From Rhizobium sp. PP-CC-3A-592 (lineage in GTDB: Bacteria > Pseudomonadota > Alphaproteobacteria > Rhizobiales > Rhizobiaceae), in the NCBI RefSeq assembly GCF_003217095.1, contig NZ_QJSR01000002.1, positions 124,001-188,000 on the forward strand: 64,000 nucleotides of DNA, read 5' to 3'. Every line of letters begins with the position of its first letter. Positions within the stretch are counted from its first letter, which is position 1. The position numbers and the translations under genes were made by a program. A model generated the notes under the pieces. It worked only from the letters and a program-made list of their open reading frames with translations. It searched no databases and was not told the origin of the DNA. Of this stretch, positions 7,946-16,128 are shown piece after piece.

Positions 7946-9792
7946 CGGACGCGGCCGGCCAAGGGGATGTCGGGACCGGCGTCCGCCAAATCGGTGCGCC
8001 GGCGCGCATCGCTGGTGCCATCCTGCGCGTGCTCGACCGTCTTCTCGGGACCCTGGCCGGCCTCGTTCTCGCGATCATGCTCGTGGTAGTGCTGGCCGGT
8101 GTCGTGCTGCGCTACGGGTTTGGAACCGGGCTGATGGGCGCGGAGGATCTCGGGATCTGGCTGCATATCGCCCTCATCGCGCTCGGTGCGCCGCTGGCGC
8201 TGAACGGGCCGCTGGCCATGCGGCTCGATATTCTGGTGTCGCGACTGCCGCCTCTGGCGCTGCGGCTTGCCGGTATCGGCGCGGATGGTGTCTCGGTGCT
8301 CGCCGGCCTCGTGCTCGTCTTCGGCGGCAGGGCTGTCATAGACATGGTTGGGGGCATGTCCCCGACGCTGGGTGTGCCGGAGGCTCTGCGCTTCGGCCTT
8401 CCCATGCTGGGAGGTGCTGCCCTGCTCGTGATGCTGGTTCTCACCCGCATTGCCGAGGGGGACATGCTGCGGGCGGTCGCGGGGCCGGTGCTGGGCGTGG
8501 CGGTGCATCTTCTCGCGGGCCATGTCGTCGTCGAGACGTCCTTGCCGCCGAGCTTCTGGCTGGCGCTCGTCGCCGGGCTCGGGCTTCTGTTGTCGGCGCC
8601 GCTGGCGCATGCGTTTCTGGCGGCGGCAGCGGTGGCGATCGCCTTCGGCAGCAGCCTGCCGGAGCCGGCGATCCTGTCCACGACCGTTGCCGGCCTGTCC
8701 AAATTCCTGCTGCTCGCCGTGCCGTTCTTCCTGCTCACCGGCGCGCTTCTGACGGCGTCGGGTGCTGCCGACCGGCTGGTGCGGTTCGCGGCAAGTCTGG
8801 TCGGGCACCGCCGCGCGGGCCTTGCGCAGACGGTGCTTCTGACCGGCGTGCTGTTTTCAGGCGCCTCAGGCTCGTCGGTCGCGAACGCAGCCTTCGGGGC
8901 GGCGACGTTCCAGCCGGAACTGGTGCGCCGTGGCTATCCACCGGCGCAGGCCGGCGCCATCGTCGCCGCGACCTCCGTGCTCGACAACGTCATCCCGCCC
9001 TCCATCGCCTTCCTGCTTCTCGCCGCTGCGACCAACCTGTCGATCGGCGCGCTGCTGACCGGCGGCTTCTTTGCCGGCGGGCTGATGGCGCTGTGCCTTG
9101 CTGTGGCTATTGCGTTCACGGCCGGTGATCACGGGCGCATGCTGCGCGTCGGGCGCAGCGTCCAGATGCGTGCGGCGCTGTCGGCCGTGCCCGCCTTCGG
9201 GCTCGGGCTCATCGTCGTCTTCGGCATCCGCATCGGCATCGTCACGACGACGGAGGCGGCAGCGCTGGCGGCGGCCTATACGCTCATTCTTGCGCTGGTG
9301 GCGCAGCGCGGTGTCGCCGGCATCGCCGGCGTCTTCCGTCAAGCGGCAGTGGAGGCCTCCGCCATCGGGCTCCTCATCGGCACGGCTGCGCCCTTCGCCT
9401 TTCTGCTCGCCGTCGATGATATCGCAGGGGTAATGCAGTCCGTGGTGACGCTGCTCGGGGGCAGCGCGCTTGCGGTGCTTCTGCTCTCCAACCTCGTCCT
9501 GCTGGCGCTGGGGCTGATCCTCGATATCGGCGCGGCGATCCTCCTCATCGGGCCGGTGCTGCTGCCGGCGGCCGTTTCTGCCGGCATCGATCCCGTGCAT
9601 TTCGGGGTGATCCTCGTGGTCAACCTGATGATCCATGGGCTGACGCCGCCGCTCGGGCTGCTCGTCTATGTCGTATCCGGCGTCACCGGCGTGCCGGCAT
9701 CCGCACTGTTCCGGGCCGTACTTCCCTATCTCGCCGCGCTTCTCGTCTCGCTTTTCATCCTGTCCGCGCTCGCGCTCGTCTTCCGTCCCTGA
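7942..9792 (+). CDS. TRAP transporter fused permease (DctQ-DctM)
   Basis: A 616-residue inner-membrane protein in which a small DctQ-like four-helix domain (about residues 25-160) is fused to a DctM-like large permease (about 190-616). DctM features include the FSGASGSSVANAAFG turn and AATSVLDNVIPPS. TRAP systems use the sodium or proton gradient to import organic acids delivered by a periplasmic binding protein. GTG 7942 is chosen because it gives GTGA overlap with the thiD stop and has AGGTGG about 9 bp upstream; GTG 7930 is an in-frame alternative. The tight coupling to thiD puts it under the TPP riboswitch, which is unusual and suggests the cargo is a thiamine precursor. Confidence 0.9.
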   Translation: MTDAAGQGDVGTGVRQIGAPARIAGAILRVLDRLLGTLAGLVLAIMLVVVLAGVVLRYGFGTGLMGAEDLGIWLHIALIALGAPLALNGPLAMRLDILVSRLPPLALRLAGIGADGVSVLAGLVLVFGGRAVIDMVGGMSPTLGVPEALRFGLPMLGGAALLVMLVLTRIAEGDMLRAVAGPVLGVAVHLLAGHVVVETSLPPSFWLALVAGLGLLLSAPLAHAFLAAAAVAIAFGSSLPEPAILSTTVAGLSKFLLLAVPFFLLTGALLTASGAADRLVRFAASLVGHRRAGLAQTVLLTGVLFSGASGSSVANAAFGAATFQPELVRRGYPPAQAGAIVAATSVLDNVIPPSIAFLLLAAATNLSIGALLTGGFFAGGLMALCLAVAIAFTAGDHGRMLRVGRSVQMRAALSAVPAFGLGLIVVFGIRIGIVTTTEAAALAAAYTLILALVAQRGVAGIAGVFRQAAVEASAIGLLIGTAAPFAFLLAVDDIAGVMQSVVTLLGGSALAVLLLSNLVLLALGLILDIGAAILLIGPVLLPAAVSAGIDPVHFGVILVVNLMIHGLTPPLGLLVYVVSGVTGVPASALFRAVLPYLAALLVSLFILSALALVFRP

Positions 9793-9806
9793 GGATATCA
9801 ACGCCC

Positions 9807-10799
9807 ATGTCCACCGCCACCCGCCGCGCCTTTTTAACATCGACCTTGGCCGCCGGCCTGTTCGCTCCGGCGCTCATCCGCCCTGCGCTCGCAAAAACCA
9901 CGAGCATCACCGTCGCCTCGCTGCTCGGGGAAGACAAGCCGGAAACGAAGATCTGGCGGCATATCGCCGAGCGGGTGGAAAGCCGCATGCCCGGCCGCTT
10001 CCGGTTCAACATCGTCGCCAATGGCGCCTTGGGCGGGGAAAAGGAGGTGGCCGAGGCGACGCGGCTTGGAGCTGTGCAGGCGAGCCTGTCCACCGCCTCC
10101 TCGCTTTCCGGCTGGGTGCCGGAACTGCAGATCCTCGACCTGCCGTTCCTCTACCGCGATGCCGCCCATGTGGCGCGCGTCGTGAACGGCGAGATCGGCG
10201 CCGACCTTCAGGCTAGGCTCAAGGCCCAGAATTTCGTCGCCACGGGCTTCATCGATTACGGCGCACGGCATCTGCTGGCCAAGGAGCCAATCCTGCGTCC
10301 GCAGGACATGGTGGGCCGGAAGATCCGGGTGATCCAGAGCCCGTTGCACATCAAGCTCTGGTCCGGTTTCGGCGCGGTACCGGTCGGTATTCCGATCACC
10401 GAAACCTACAACGCGCTATCGACCGGCGTCGCCGATGCGATGGACCTGACGAAGTCCGCCTATGCCGGCTTCAAGCTCTATGAGGTCGTGCCGGTGATGA
10501 TGCTGACCGGCCATATCCGCGCCTCCGGCGTCGTCTATTTCGCCGGCAGCTTCTGGAACGGGCTCTCACCCGAGGAGCAGCAGGTGTTGTCGGATGCCTC
10601 GAAAGAGGGTGCGGCCACGTTCAATGCGCTGATCGTCGCCGACGAAGAGAAGAGCGTCGCAACGGCGCTGTCCCACGGCGGGCAGGTGCTGGAGGTGCCG
10701 GATATCGCGGCATGGCGGCATGGCGCGCGGGGCGTCTGGGAGGCGTTCGCGCCTGTCGTCGGCGGGCAGGCGCGCATCGATGCGGTGGAGACGATGTGA
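9807..10799 (+). CDS. TRAP transporter substrate-binding protein, DctP family
   Basis: A 330-residue periplasmic receptor for the TRAP permease just upstream (14-bp gap, ribosome site GAGGATA). The N-terminus carries a twin-arginine-like leader (TRRAFLTST ... ALIRPALA). The DctP core has the KIRVIQSP segment, whose arginine normally binds the ligand carboxylate, followed by IPITETYNALSTGVADAMD. The ligand is therefore probably an acid. It is the last gene of the riboswitch operon and is followed by a hairpin between convergent genes. Confidence 0.9.
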   Translation: MSTATRRAFLTSTLAAGLFAPALIRPALAKTTSITVASLLGEDKPETKIWRHIAERVESRMPGRFRFNIVANGALGGEKEVAEATRLGAVQASLSTASSLSGWVPELQILDLPFLYRDAAHVARVVNGEIGADLQARLKAQNFVATGFIDYGARHLLAKEPILRPQDMVGRKIRVIQSPLHIKLWSGFGAVPVGIPITETYNALSTGVADAMDLTKSAYAGFKLYEVVPVMMLTGHIRASGVVYFAGSFWNGLSPEEQQVLSDASKEGAATFNALIVADEEKSVATALSHGGQVLEVPDIAAWRHGARGVWEAFAPVVGGQARIDAVETM

Positions 10800-10809
10800 A
10801 ACCGGTGAA

Positions 10810-10829
10810 GGCGAAGCGAGCGCTTCGCC
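10810..10829. terminator. Hairpin between convergent genes
   Basis: GGCGAAGCG at 10810-10818 and CGCTTCGCC at 10821-10829 form a perfect inverted repeat with a 2-nt centre, lying between the ends of the thi/TRAP operon and the M24 peptidase. There is no T run, so it may act as a weak bidirectional terminator or as a 3' stabilising stem. Confidence 0.5.
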
Positions 10830-10841
10830 CTGCCGAACCCG

Positions 10842-11990
10842 TCAGGCGACCGGCTGCGTCGGGCCGGAGGCCGGCTCGGTGAACCATTTCGGGCCCGTCT
10901 CGGTCATGTAGATGTGGTCTTCGAGGCGGATGCCGAAGCGGTCGGGGAAGACGACCATCGGCTCGTTGGAGAACACCATGCCGGCGCTGAGCGGCAGGGT
11001 GTTGCCGCGCACGATGTAGGGATGTTCGTGGATCTCAAGCCCGAGGCCGTGACCGGCGCGATGGGGCAGGCCGGGCAGCGTGTAGTCGGGGCCGAGGCCG
11101 TGGCGTACGAGCACCGCGCGGGCGGCATCGTCGAGGCTGTGGCAGGGCGCGCCGATGCGGGCGGCGTCGAACACGGCCTGCTGCGCCTCCCGCTCGATGC
11201 CCCAGGCGCGTGCGAATTCCGGCGTCGCCTCGCCCAGCATGTAGGTGCGGGTGAGGTCCGAGTGATAGCCGTCGATCCGCGTGCCCGTGTCAACCAGGAT
11301 CGCATCGCCTTCGGAAAGCACCTGATCGCCATCCGCACCGTGGGGCAGGGAGGTCGCGGTGCCGAAGGAGACGATGCAGAAGGTCGAGCCGGACCCGGCC
11401 AGAGTGCGATGCTCGCGATCGATGAAGCGCACGATGTCCGACGCCCGCACGCCCGGCGCCATCTGCGCATGCGCGCGCCTGTGCACCTCCAGCGTGATGT
11501 TCATCGCATGCTGGATGATGGCGATTTCGGCCGCGGACTTGACGATCCGGATGTCGCGAATGACGGGGCCGCCATCCACGAGGCGTTCCGTGCCGAAGGC
11601 TGTTGCCAACGGATGATAGATGGCGAGAGGCAGGGCATCGTCGAGCGCGAGCGTGCCGTCCGCACCGATGATGCGGCGGACGAGGTCGGCCGGGCTCTCC
11701 TCCTCCTGCCAGACGGCGATCTCGCCCGGAAGATGCGGCAGGGTCTCGACGCGGCTCTGCTCGAAACCGGGGACGATGTAATGCAGCGCGGTCGGGGTGA
11801 CCAAGGCGCCGAGCAGCCGCTCGCTCGCATGCCAGTGAAGGCCGGTGAAATATTGAAGGCTCTTCGACGATCCCAAGAGGAGGCCGGCAAGGCCTTGGGC
11901 GTCGAGGCTCGCGCGCAGTCGCTCCAGTCGCTCCCGCCGCTCGGCATCGGAAATGAACGCGGGAAGGCCAAGGTCGGTGTGGGACATCAT
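10842..11990 (-). CDS. M24 family metallopeptidase (Xaa-Pro dipeptidase-like)
   Basis: A 382-residue pita-bread-fold enzyme. All five metal ligands can be placed: D234 (DTGTRIDG), D245 (HSDLTR), H314 (RAGHGLGLEIHEHP), E343 (FSNEP) and E357 (RLEDH). The N-terminal domain (about 1-160) is of the creatinase/prolidase type. It should cleave Xaa-Pro dipeptides or a related amide in the cytoplasm. The start is ATG 11990, with ATG 11987 as an alternative; the ribosome site is weak. A GntR regulator ends 53 bp upstream on the same strand, so the two are probably co-transcribed and the regulator may respond to the peptidase substrate or product. Confidence 0.9.
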   Translation of the reverse strand: MMSHTDLGLPAFISDAERRERLERLRASLDAQGLAGLLLGSSKSLQYFTGLHWHASERLLGALVTPTALHYIVPGFEQSRVETLPHLPGEIAVWQEEESPADLVRRIIGADGTLALDDALPLAIYHPLATAFGTERLVDGGPVIRDIRIVKSAAEIAIIQHAMNITLEVHRRAHAQMAPGVRASDIVRFIDREHRTLAGSGSTFCIVSFGTATSLPHGADGDQVLSEGDAILVDTGTRIDGYHSDLTRTYMLGEATPEFARAWGIEREAQQAVFDAARIGAPCHSLDDAARAVLVRHGLGPDYTLPGLPHRAGHGLGLEIHEHPYIVRGNTLPLSAGMVFSNEPMVVFPDRFGIRLEDHIYMTETGPKWFTEPASGPTQPVA

Positions 11991-12043
11991 ATGCTTTCTG
12001 TCTGTAAGGCGCGGTGAGAGGCGGGCCAGCGTTGCCAAGCCGC

Positions 12044-12754
12044 TCAGAGGTTCTGGATGGCGGTCGCCTTGCCCATGTCGCGGGCGACATATTCCTGGAT
12101 CTGCCGCACGATCTGGGCTGCATGAGCAATGGCGAGCCGGTCGCATTCTTCCACGTCGCCCGCCTCGATGGCAACGATGAACGCCTCGTGCTCATCGACA
12201 TATTGCCGGGGAAGACGGTCGTCGAAGGTCGAGTAATAGAGCCGCAGGATGCGCCGTCCCTCGTCCAGCAGGCGGCTGAAGAAGGTGACGTAATAAGGAT
12301 TGCCGCCGAGCACGGCGATGGTAACGTGGAACTCGCGGTTCGCCTCGATCATGCCATAGGCATCATGGGCTTCGACCGCCTCGGCGAAGGCCCGCTGATG
12401 CCGGCGGATCTCGGCCATCTGCGCGGCATCGCGGCGGGAGGCGGCGGCACGAGTGGTGACGCGGTACATGAGGGTGAGCGCGTCGAAATAGGTGGGAAGC
12501 TCGGCGAAATCGATGGTGGCGACGATGGTGTTGCGGTTCGGCAGCGTCGTTACGAGACCGTCGGCCGACAGGCGCAGCAGCGCTTCGCGGATCGGCGTTC
12601 GGGACATGCCGAAGCGTTCCGACAGCCGAACCTCATCGAGCGGGCTGCCGGGCGACAACGCCATGGAGAGGATTTCGGCACGCAAGGCCGCATAGACGCT
12701 CTGCGTTCCCGAGCCGCGGGCGCGAACCGTTTCCGGGGAGATCGCTTCCGTCAT
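12044..12754 (-). CDS. GntR-family transcriptional regulator (FCD/FadR subgroup)
   Basis: A 236-residue regulator. The N-terminal winged helix (about residues 18-85) has the GntR pattern VYAALRAEIL ... LSERFGMSRTPIREALLRLSADGLV. The C-terminal all-helical domain (about 90-230) is of the FCD type with its metal-binding EFH-like segment NREFHVTI and a later HEAF. FCD regulators usually bind an organic acid and act as repressors. It precedes the M24 peptidase in the same direction. A palindrome of GntR operator type lies about 75 bp upstream of its start, suggesting autoregulation. The effector is unknown. Confidence 0.92.
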   Translation of the reverse strand: MTEAISPETVRARGSGTQSVYAALRAEILSMALSPGSPLDEVRLSERFGMSRTPIREALLRLSADGLVTTLPNRNTIVATIDFAELPTYFDALTLMYRVTTRAAASRRDAAQMAEIRRHQRAFAEAVEAHDAYGMIEANREFHVTIAVLGGNPYYVTFFSRLLDEGRRILRLYYSTFDDRLPRQYVDEHEAFIVAIEAGDVEECDRLAIAHAAQIVRQIQEYVARDMGKATAIQNL

Positions 12755-12828
12755 GAGACCCCTCTTGGCGTTCCGATGTGCCCTGCGTCACCAAGGCCTG
12801 TGCCGGTTCTATCACGGGGTAATACAGG

Positions 12829-12838
12829 ATGTCGACAT
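12829..12838. promoter_or_regulatory. Candidate GntR operator
   Basis: The perfect 10-bp palindrome ATGTCGACAT matches the general NTGTNNACAN form of FCD-type GntR sites and sits in the only upstream gap of the gntR-peptidase pair. Short palindromes occur by chance, so this is a suggestion based on position. Confidence 0.35.
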
Positions 12839-12860
12839 AATGGGCGCGTTTGGCACAACG

Positions 12861-12891
12861 AAAAACGGCGCGGCAGATGTGCCGCGCCGTT
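12861..12891 (-). terminator. Rho-independent terminator of the general-stress gene
   Basis: A perfect 12-bp stem (AACGGCGCGGCA at 12864-12875 with TGCCGCGCCGTT at 12880-12891) has a 4-nt loop and, read on the minus strand, is followed by TTTTT. It lies 28 bp after the stop of the minus-strand gene starting at 13398. Confidence 0.85.
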
Positions 12892-12918
12892 GGTGACTGA
12901 GCGCATACGGGAAACCGA

Positions 12919-13398
12919 TCAGAGATTGACCTTGGCGTTTTCGCCCATGTCCGGCTTGGTATTCGAGACGGCAGCTGCGGCCATCTTGATGTAGCTGATG
13001 ACGGTGCCCGGGCTGTCCCAGTATTCGGCGAAGGAGGGGGTGACGCGCAGGATGCGGATCTTCGGATCATCCGGGCTGTCCCACCAGGCCTTGGCCGGGG
13101 TGCCCCAGAGTTCCTTGATCTTCTCGCGGTCGTTTTCGACCGTGGCGGTGCCGGACAGCGAGACGTATTTCTGGCCTTTGGTGTCTGCGAAGGCGAGGCA
13201 GACGTTCGGGTGAGCTTCGACTTCCTCGTCCTTGTGGCTGTCGGCATCCGTCAGGAAATAGACGGAATTTTCCATGCGCTCGACATACGCCGCCATCGGC
13301 CGCGCGCGAATGTCGTTGCCGGTTTCGGTCGCCAGCATGCAGAAGCCGATCTTGTCGATCAAGTCCCAGACCTTCGTCGTGTCATCGGTATGCGCCAT
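12919..13398 (-). CDS. General stress protein, pyridoxamine 5'-phosphate oxidase-like FMN-binding split barrel
   Basis: A 159-residue protein of the general stress protein 26 group. The split-barrel pattern runs from KIGFCMLATETGNDIRARPM through YFLTDADSHKDEEV to the C-terminal WWDSPDDPKIRILRV segment. These proteins bind FMN or a related cofactor; the physiological reaction is generally unknown. The start has a strong AAGGAGA site. An EcfG-type promoter lies about 32 bp upstream and a good terminator lies downstream, making it a single-gene stress unit. True PNPOx (pdxH) is unlikely because the length and C-terminus differ. Confidence 0.88.
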   Translation of the reverse strand: MAHTDDTTKVWDLIDKIGFCMLATETGNDIRARPMAAYVERMENSVYFLTDADSHKDEEVEAHPNVCLAFADTKGQKYVSLSGTATVENDREKIKELWGTPAKAWWDSPDDPKIRILRVTPSFAEYWDSPGTVISYIKMAAAAVSNTKPDMGENAKVNL

Positions 13399-13429
13399 GT
13401 GTGTCTCCTTGGGTTCGTTTCGCGAGGAG

Positions 13430-13455
13430 AACAGCGGAGACCGGCTTTCTGTTCC
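13430..13455 (-). promoter_or_regulatory. EcfG (RpoE2) general stress promoter
   Basis: On the minus strand the sequence reads GGAAC (13451-13455), 17 bp, then TGTT (13430-13433). This matches the GGAAC-N16/17-CGTT consensus at 8 of 9 positions. It is 32 bp from the start of the general stress protein. Confidence 0.7.
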
Positions 13456-13478
13456 CTGACGGGTGGCGGTCTGCGGTA

Positions 13479-14447
13479 TCAGGCCAGTTCCAGCAAACCC
13501 CGGGCCGCGGCCTCGTCGGTGATCAGCGTGTGACAGCCGGTGCGGGCCATGGTGGCGCGGATGGCTGCGACGCGCTTGCGACCGCCGGATGCGATGACGA
13601 CGTGGCGGGCCTTGGCGACAGCCGAAAGACCAACGGACATGACGCGCCGGTTCAGCGGGTGATCGACGCTGTTTCCTGCCGCATCCAGGAAATGACAGAG
13701 CGTATCGCAGACCGTGCCGGCGGCCAGCAGCGCTTTCAGGTCCTCCGGCAGCAGGAAGCCCGGGGAGAGCGAGGAGCCATTCGCGCTGAAATCGCCACAG
13801 CTGACGACGGCGATGTCGAGCATTTCGGCGGTGGCGAACAGCCGGTCCAGCCCGCAGCGCTCGATCAGGCGCGCCTTGGTTTCCTCCGAATCCACGATCA
13901 GCGGCGCCAGCATCAGCATGCAGTCCGCGCCGAGCGCGCTGGCCAGCCGCCAGGAATAGTCAACCGGATTGAGCGTCGAGGTCTCCACCAACCCGCCCAG
14001 CAGGGAGACGATCTTGGCCTTTTCCATCCGGGGCGGACGGAAGGTCTGGAGCGAGGCGCTGAGCGTGCGGCCCCAGCCGACGCCGACGACATTGCCGTCG
14101 CGGATCACCTCCGACAGGAAGGTGCCGAGCGCCGCCCCGACATCGCGTGCCGTTTCATCCACATCGCCTTCGCCCGGCACGACGATCGCCTCTTCCAGTC
14201 CGAGTTTTTCCTCAAGACGCAGTGCGAGGCCCGTACAGTCCTCCGGCGTCTCGTTGATCCAGATCTGCACTTCGGCGCGCTTCACGGCCTCGTCCAGCAT
14301 GCGGATGACGGTCGCGCGGCTGATGCCGAGATTTTCGGCGATGTCCTTCTGCGTCAGCCCCCTGTTGTAATAGAGCCAGGCCGCCCGCAGGCGCAGCGAG
14401 CGCGTGTCGAGCAGGATGTTGGGGTTGGTGCGGTCCAGTCTGGCCAA
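13479..14447 (-). CDS. SorC/DeoR-type sugar-binding transcriptional regulator
   Basis: A 322-residue regulator of the SorC family. The N-terminal helix-turn-helix (about residues 20-55) reads AAWLYYNRGLTQKDIAENLGISRATVIRML. The C-terminal effector domain (about 60-320) resembles a phosphosugar isomerase fold, with GNVVGVGWGRT and the SLLGGLV segment. Such proteins sense phosphorylated sugars. The start is a TTG at 14447, supported by a GGAGGGAT site about 8 bp upstream; no ATG is suitably placed. It is divergent from transaldolase and next to the arabinose genes, so it is the obvious candidate regulator of this pentose region. Confidence 0.9.
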   Translation of the reverse strand: MARLDRTNPNILLDTRSLRLRAAWLYYNRGLTQKDIAENLGISRATVIRMLDEAVKRAEVQIWINETPEDCTGLALRLEEKLGLEEAIVVPGEGDVDETARDVGAALGTFLSEVIRDGNVVGVGWGRTLSASLQTFRPPRMEKAKIVSLLGGLVETSTLNPVDYSWRLASALGADCMLMLAPLIVDSEETKARLIERCGLDRLFATAEMLDIAVVSCGDFSANGSSLSPGFLLPEDLKALLAAGTVCDTLCHFLDAAGNSVDHPLNRRVMSVGLSAVAKARHVVIASGGRKRVAAIRATMARTGCHTLITDEAAARGLLELA

Positions 14448-14560
14448 GGCGTCGATCCCTCCGCGTCAGCGGTTTGCCGCGTCAGCGGTCGGCTGCGCAA
14501 GCGGTCTCACGTGTCGTAACGGTCCGTTCGATAGCCCCGAAATTCGAGGATGGTGGCACA

Positions 14561-14606
14561 ACTTTTGAATAAACGATTTGACAAAAGTCATCAAGCTACT
14601 CATATC
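14561..14606 (+). promoter_or_regulatory. Promoter of tal with overlapping operator-like inverted repeat
   Basis: The 309-bp gap between the SorC regulator and tal contains ACTTTTG at 14561-14567 and its exact reverse complement CAAAAGT at 14582-14588, 21 bp apart centre to centre (two helical turns). A perfect -35, TTGACA, at 14578-14583 overlaps the right arm; the -10 about 17 bp later (CATATC/TCATAT) is weak. The rest of the gap shows nothing else convincing. Confidence 0.5.
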
Positions 14607-14756
14607 CAGACGTGCCGGAAGCGGAACCCGATGCTCGTATTCCCGTTCGGTCTCACGATCCGTCGCGCCGCGGCGGAGGTCCTATCGAGGGCAGCAATGA
14701 CGCGCCGCAGAGGCCGCCTGCCGACCCTCCTGACGAAAAGATGACGAAAGGCGAAG

Positions 14757-15713
14757 ATGATGTCCAAGCTGGAACAATTACGCGGCATCACGACCGTCGT
14801 GGCCGACACCGGTGATATCGAGGCCGTTGCCCGCCTCAAGCCGGTGGATTGCACGACCAACCCGACCATCGTGCTGAAGGCGCTGGGTACACCGCTGTTC
14901 GACGAGATCAATGCGGAAGCCGTGACCTGGGCGAAGACGCAGTCGATGGACCATGAAGACCTCGTGCGCGCTGTCGCCGATCGTCTGGCCGTATCCGTCG
15001 GCGCCGAGCTTGCCAAGCTGGTTCCCGGCCGTGTTTCGACAGAGGTCGATGCCGACCTGTCCTTCGACACCGAAGCGTCGATCGACAAGGGCCGCAAGAT
15101 CATCGCCGCCTACAAGGAGCGCGGCATCGAACGCGACCGCATCCTGATCAAGCTCGCCTCCACCTGGGAGGGCATCCGCGCCGCGGAAGTGCTGCAGAAG
15201 GAAGGCATCGACTGCAACCTGACGCTGCTGTTCAGCATGGCCCAGGCGGTCGCCTGCGCCGATGCGAAGGCCTTCCTCATCTCGCCCTTCGTCGGCCGTA
15301 TCCTCGACTGGTACGTCAAGTCCACGGGCGAAAAGTACACCTCGGAAACCGATCCGGGCGTCGTCTCCGTTCGTGAGATCTACAACTACTACAAGGCCAA
15401 CGACATCAAGACCGTCGTCATGGGTGCCTCGTTCCGCAATATCGGCGAGATTGAAGCCCTTGCCGGTTGCGACCGCCTGACGATCAGCCCGGCGCTGCTC
15501 GAAGAGCTGTCCAAGGACGAGGGCACGCTCGAGCGCAAGCTTTCGCCGGAAAACATCACGCCGGTGGACAAGATCCACATGGACGAAAAGACGTTCCGCT
15601 GGATGCTGAACGAGGACGCGATGGCGACCGAAAAGCTCTCCGAAGGCATCCGCGCCTTCGCGAAGGATCTGCAGGCACTTCGCGACCAGGTTTCCAAGCG
15701 TCTGGCTGTCTGA
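14757..15713 (+). CDS. tal: Transaldolase
   Basis: A 318-residue transaldolase of the TalB subfamily. It transfers dihydroxyacetone from sedoheptulose 7-phosphate to glyceraldehyde 3-phosphate in the non-oxidative pentose phosphate pathway. The Schiff-base lysine is K132 in [12 protein letters not shown], as in Escherichia coli TalB. TTNPTIV near residue 35 and GASFRN near 225 are also typical. Length and lack of a leader fit a cytosolic enzyme. Two consecutive ATGs are possible (14757, 14760); AAAGG at 14747 favours the second slightly. It links AraBAD output (xylulose 5-phosphate) to central metabolism and shares promoter sequence features with the ara and ytf units. Confidence 0.96.
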   Translation: MMSKLEQLRGITTVVADTGDIEAVARLKPVDCTTNPTIVLKALGTPLFDEINAEAVTWAKTQSMDHEDLVRAVADRLAVSVGAELAKLVPGRVSTEVDADLSFDTEASIDKGRKIIAAYKERGIERDRILIKLASTWEGIRAAEVLQKEGIDCNLTLLFSMAQAVACADAKAFLISPFVGRILDWYVKSTGEKYTSETDPGVVSVREIYNYYKANDIKTVVMGASFRNIGEIEALAGCDRLTISPALLEELSKDEGTLERKLSPENITPVDKIHMDEKTFRWMLNEDAMATEKLSEGIRAFAKDLQALRDQVSKRLAV

Positions 15714-15741
15714 GCTGACGAAGACGCTGATGGACGTTGAA

Positions 15742-15772
15742 GAAGGCCGGTGCATTTGATGCATCGGCCTTC
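15742..15772 (+). terminator. Probable terminator after tal
   Basis: GAAGGCCGGTGCA and TGCATCGGCCTTC pair over 13 bp with one G-T wobble and a 5-nt loop, 28 bp after the tal stop. The following TCTCG is a poor T tract, so termination may be partial. Confidence 0.6.
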
Positions 15773-16128
15773 TCGCTGTCATGCTCCTGTGCCAATCTGC
15801 ACGGGCTCCCGCAGGCCACATCATGTCCATGCGGAAAAGCGAACGTTCCCTGTTTACAAAAGTATTACAATATGATTTTTCTGTCCGCGCCGTTCGCGGA
15901 ACGGCATTCTTCGGGAGGGGAATCAGGATATTGGTGCATGTGGGATCGGCGGGCTTCAAGGCCGCGCGGATCGTCATGCACGATGGGCGTTGTCGATCCC
16001 AAGGTTTTGATCCGGCATCGTACCTGACGTCTCTGCTGCGATCCCAGCGCGTGTCGGCACGACGCGTTGCGGTCGCAGCAGTCCGTGACATCTCGGCTGG
16101 CTGACATTCGCATTTTTCTGGAGCTTTC
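15773..16128 (+). other. Long araB leader region with a possible 57-codon ORF
   Basis: These 356 bp contain the operator-like site at 15861-15877 and then about 250 bp of apparent leader. Within it GGGAGGGG (15913-15920) sits 10 bp ahead of TTG/GTG codons at 15931/15934, opening a frame that runs to a stop at 16104, 24 bp before araB. The 57 codons encode a basic, low-complexity-looking peptide with no recognised family. It may be a leader ORF, a remnant or chance; no gene is claimed. Confidence 0.2.
15861..15877. promoter_or_regulatory. Operator-like palindrome upstream of araB
   Basis: Read on the minus strand, AATCATATTGTAATACT matches the perfect palindrome AGTCATATTGTATGACT found ahead of the ytfQ-like gene at 14 of 17 positions. 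On the plus strand it is preceded by TTTACAAAAGT, which resembles TTTACTAAAGT at ytfQ and TTGACAAAAGT at tal. This points to a common regulator. Confidence 0.5.

Noticed and set aside
14612-14815. A short plus-strand ORF in the tal leader
   Set aside because: Pro/Arg/Asp-rich, overlaps the tal start in another frame, and has no ribosome site; the region is better explained as promoter and leader.
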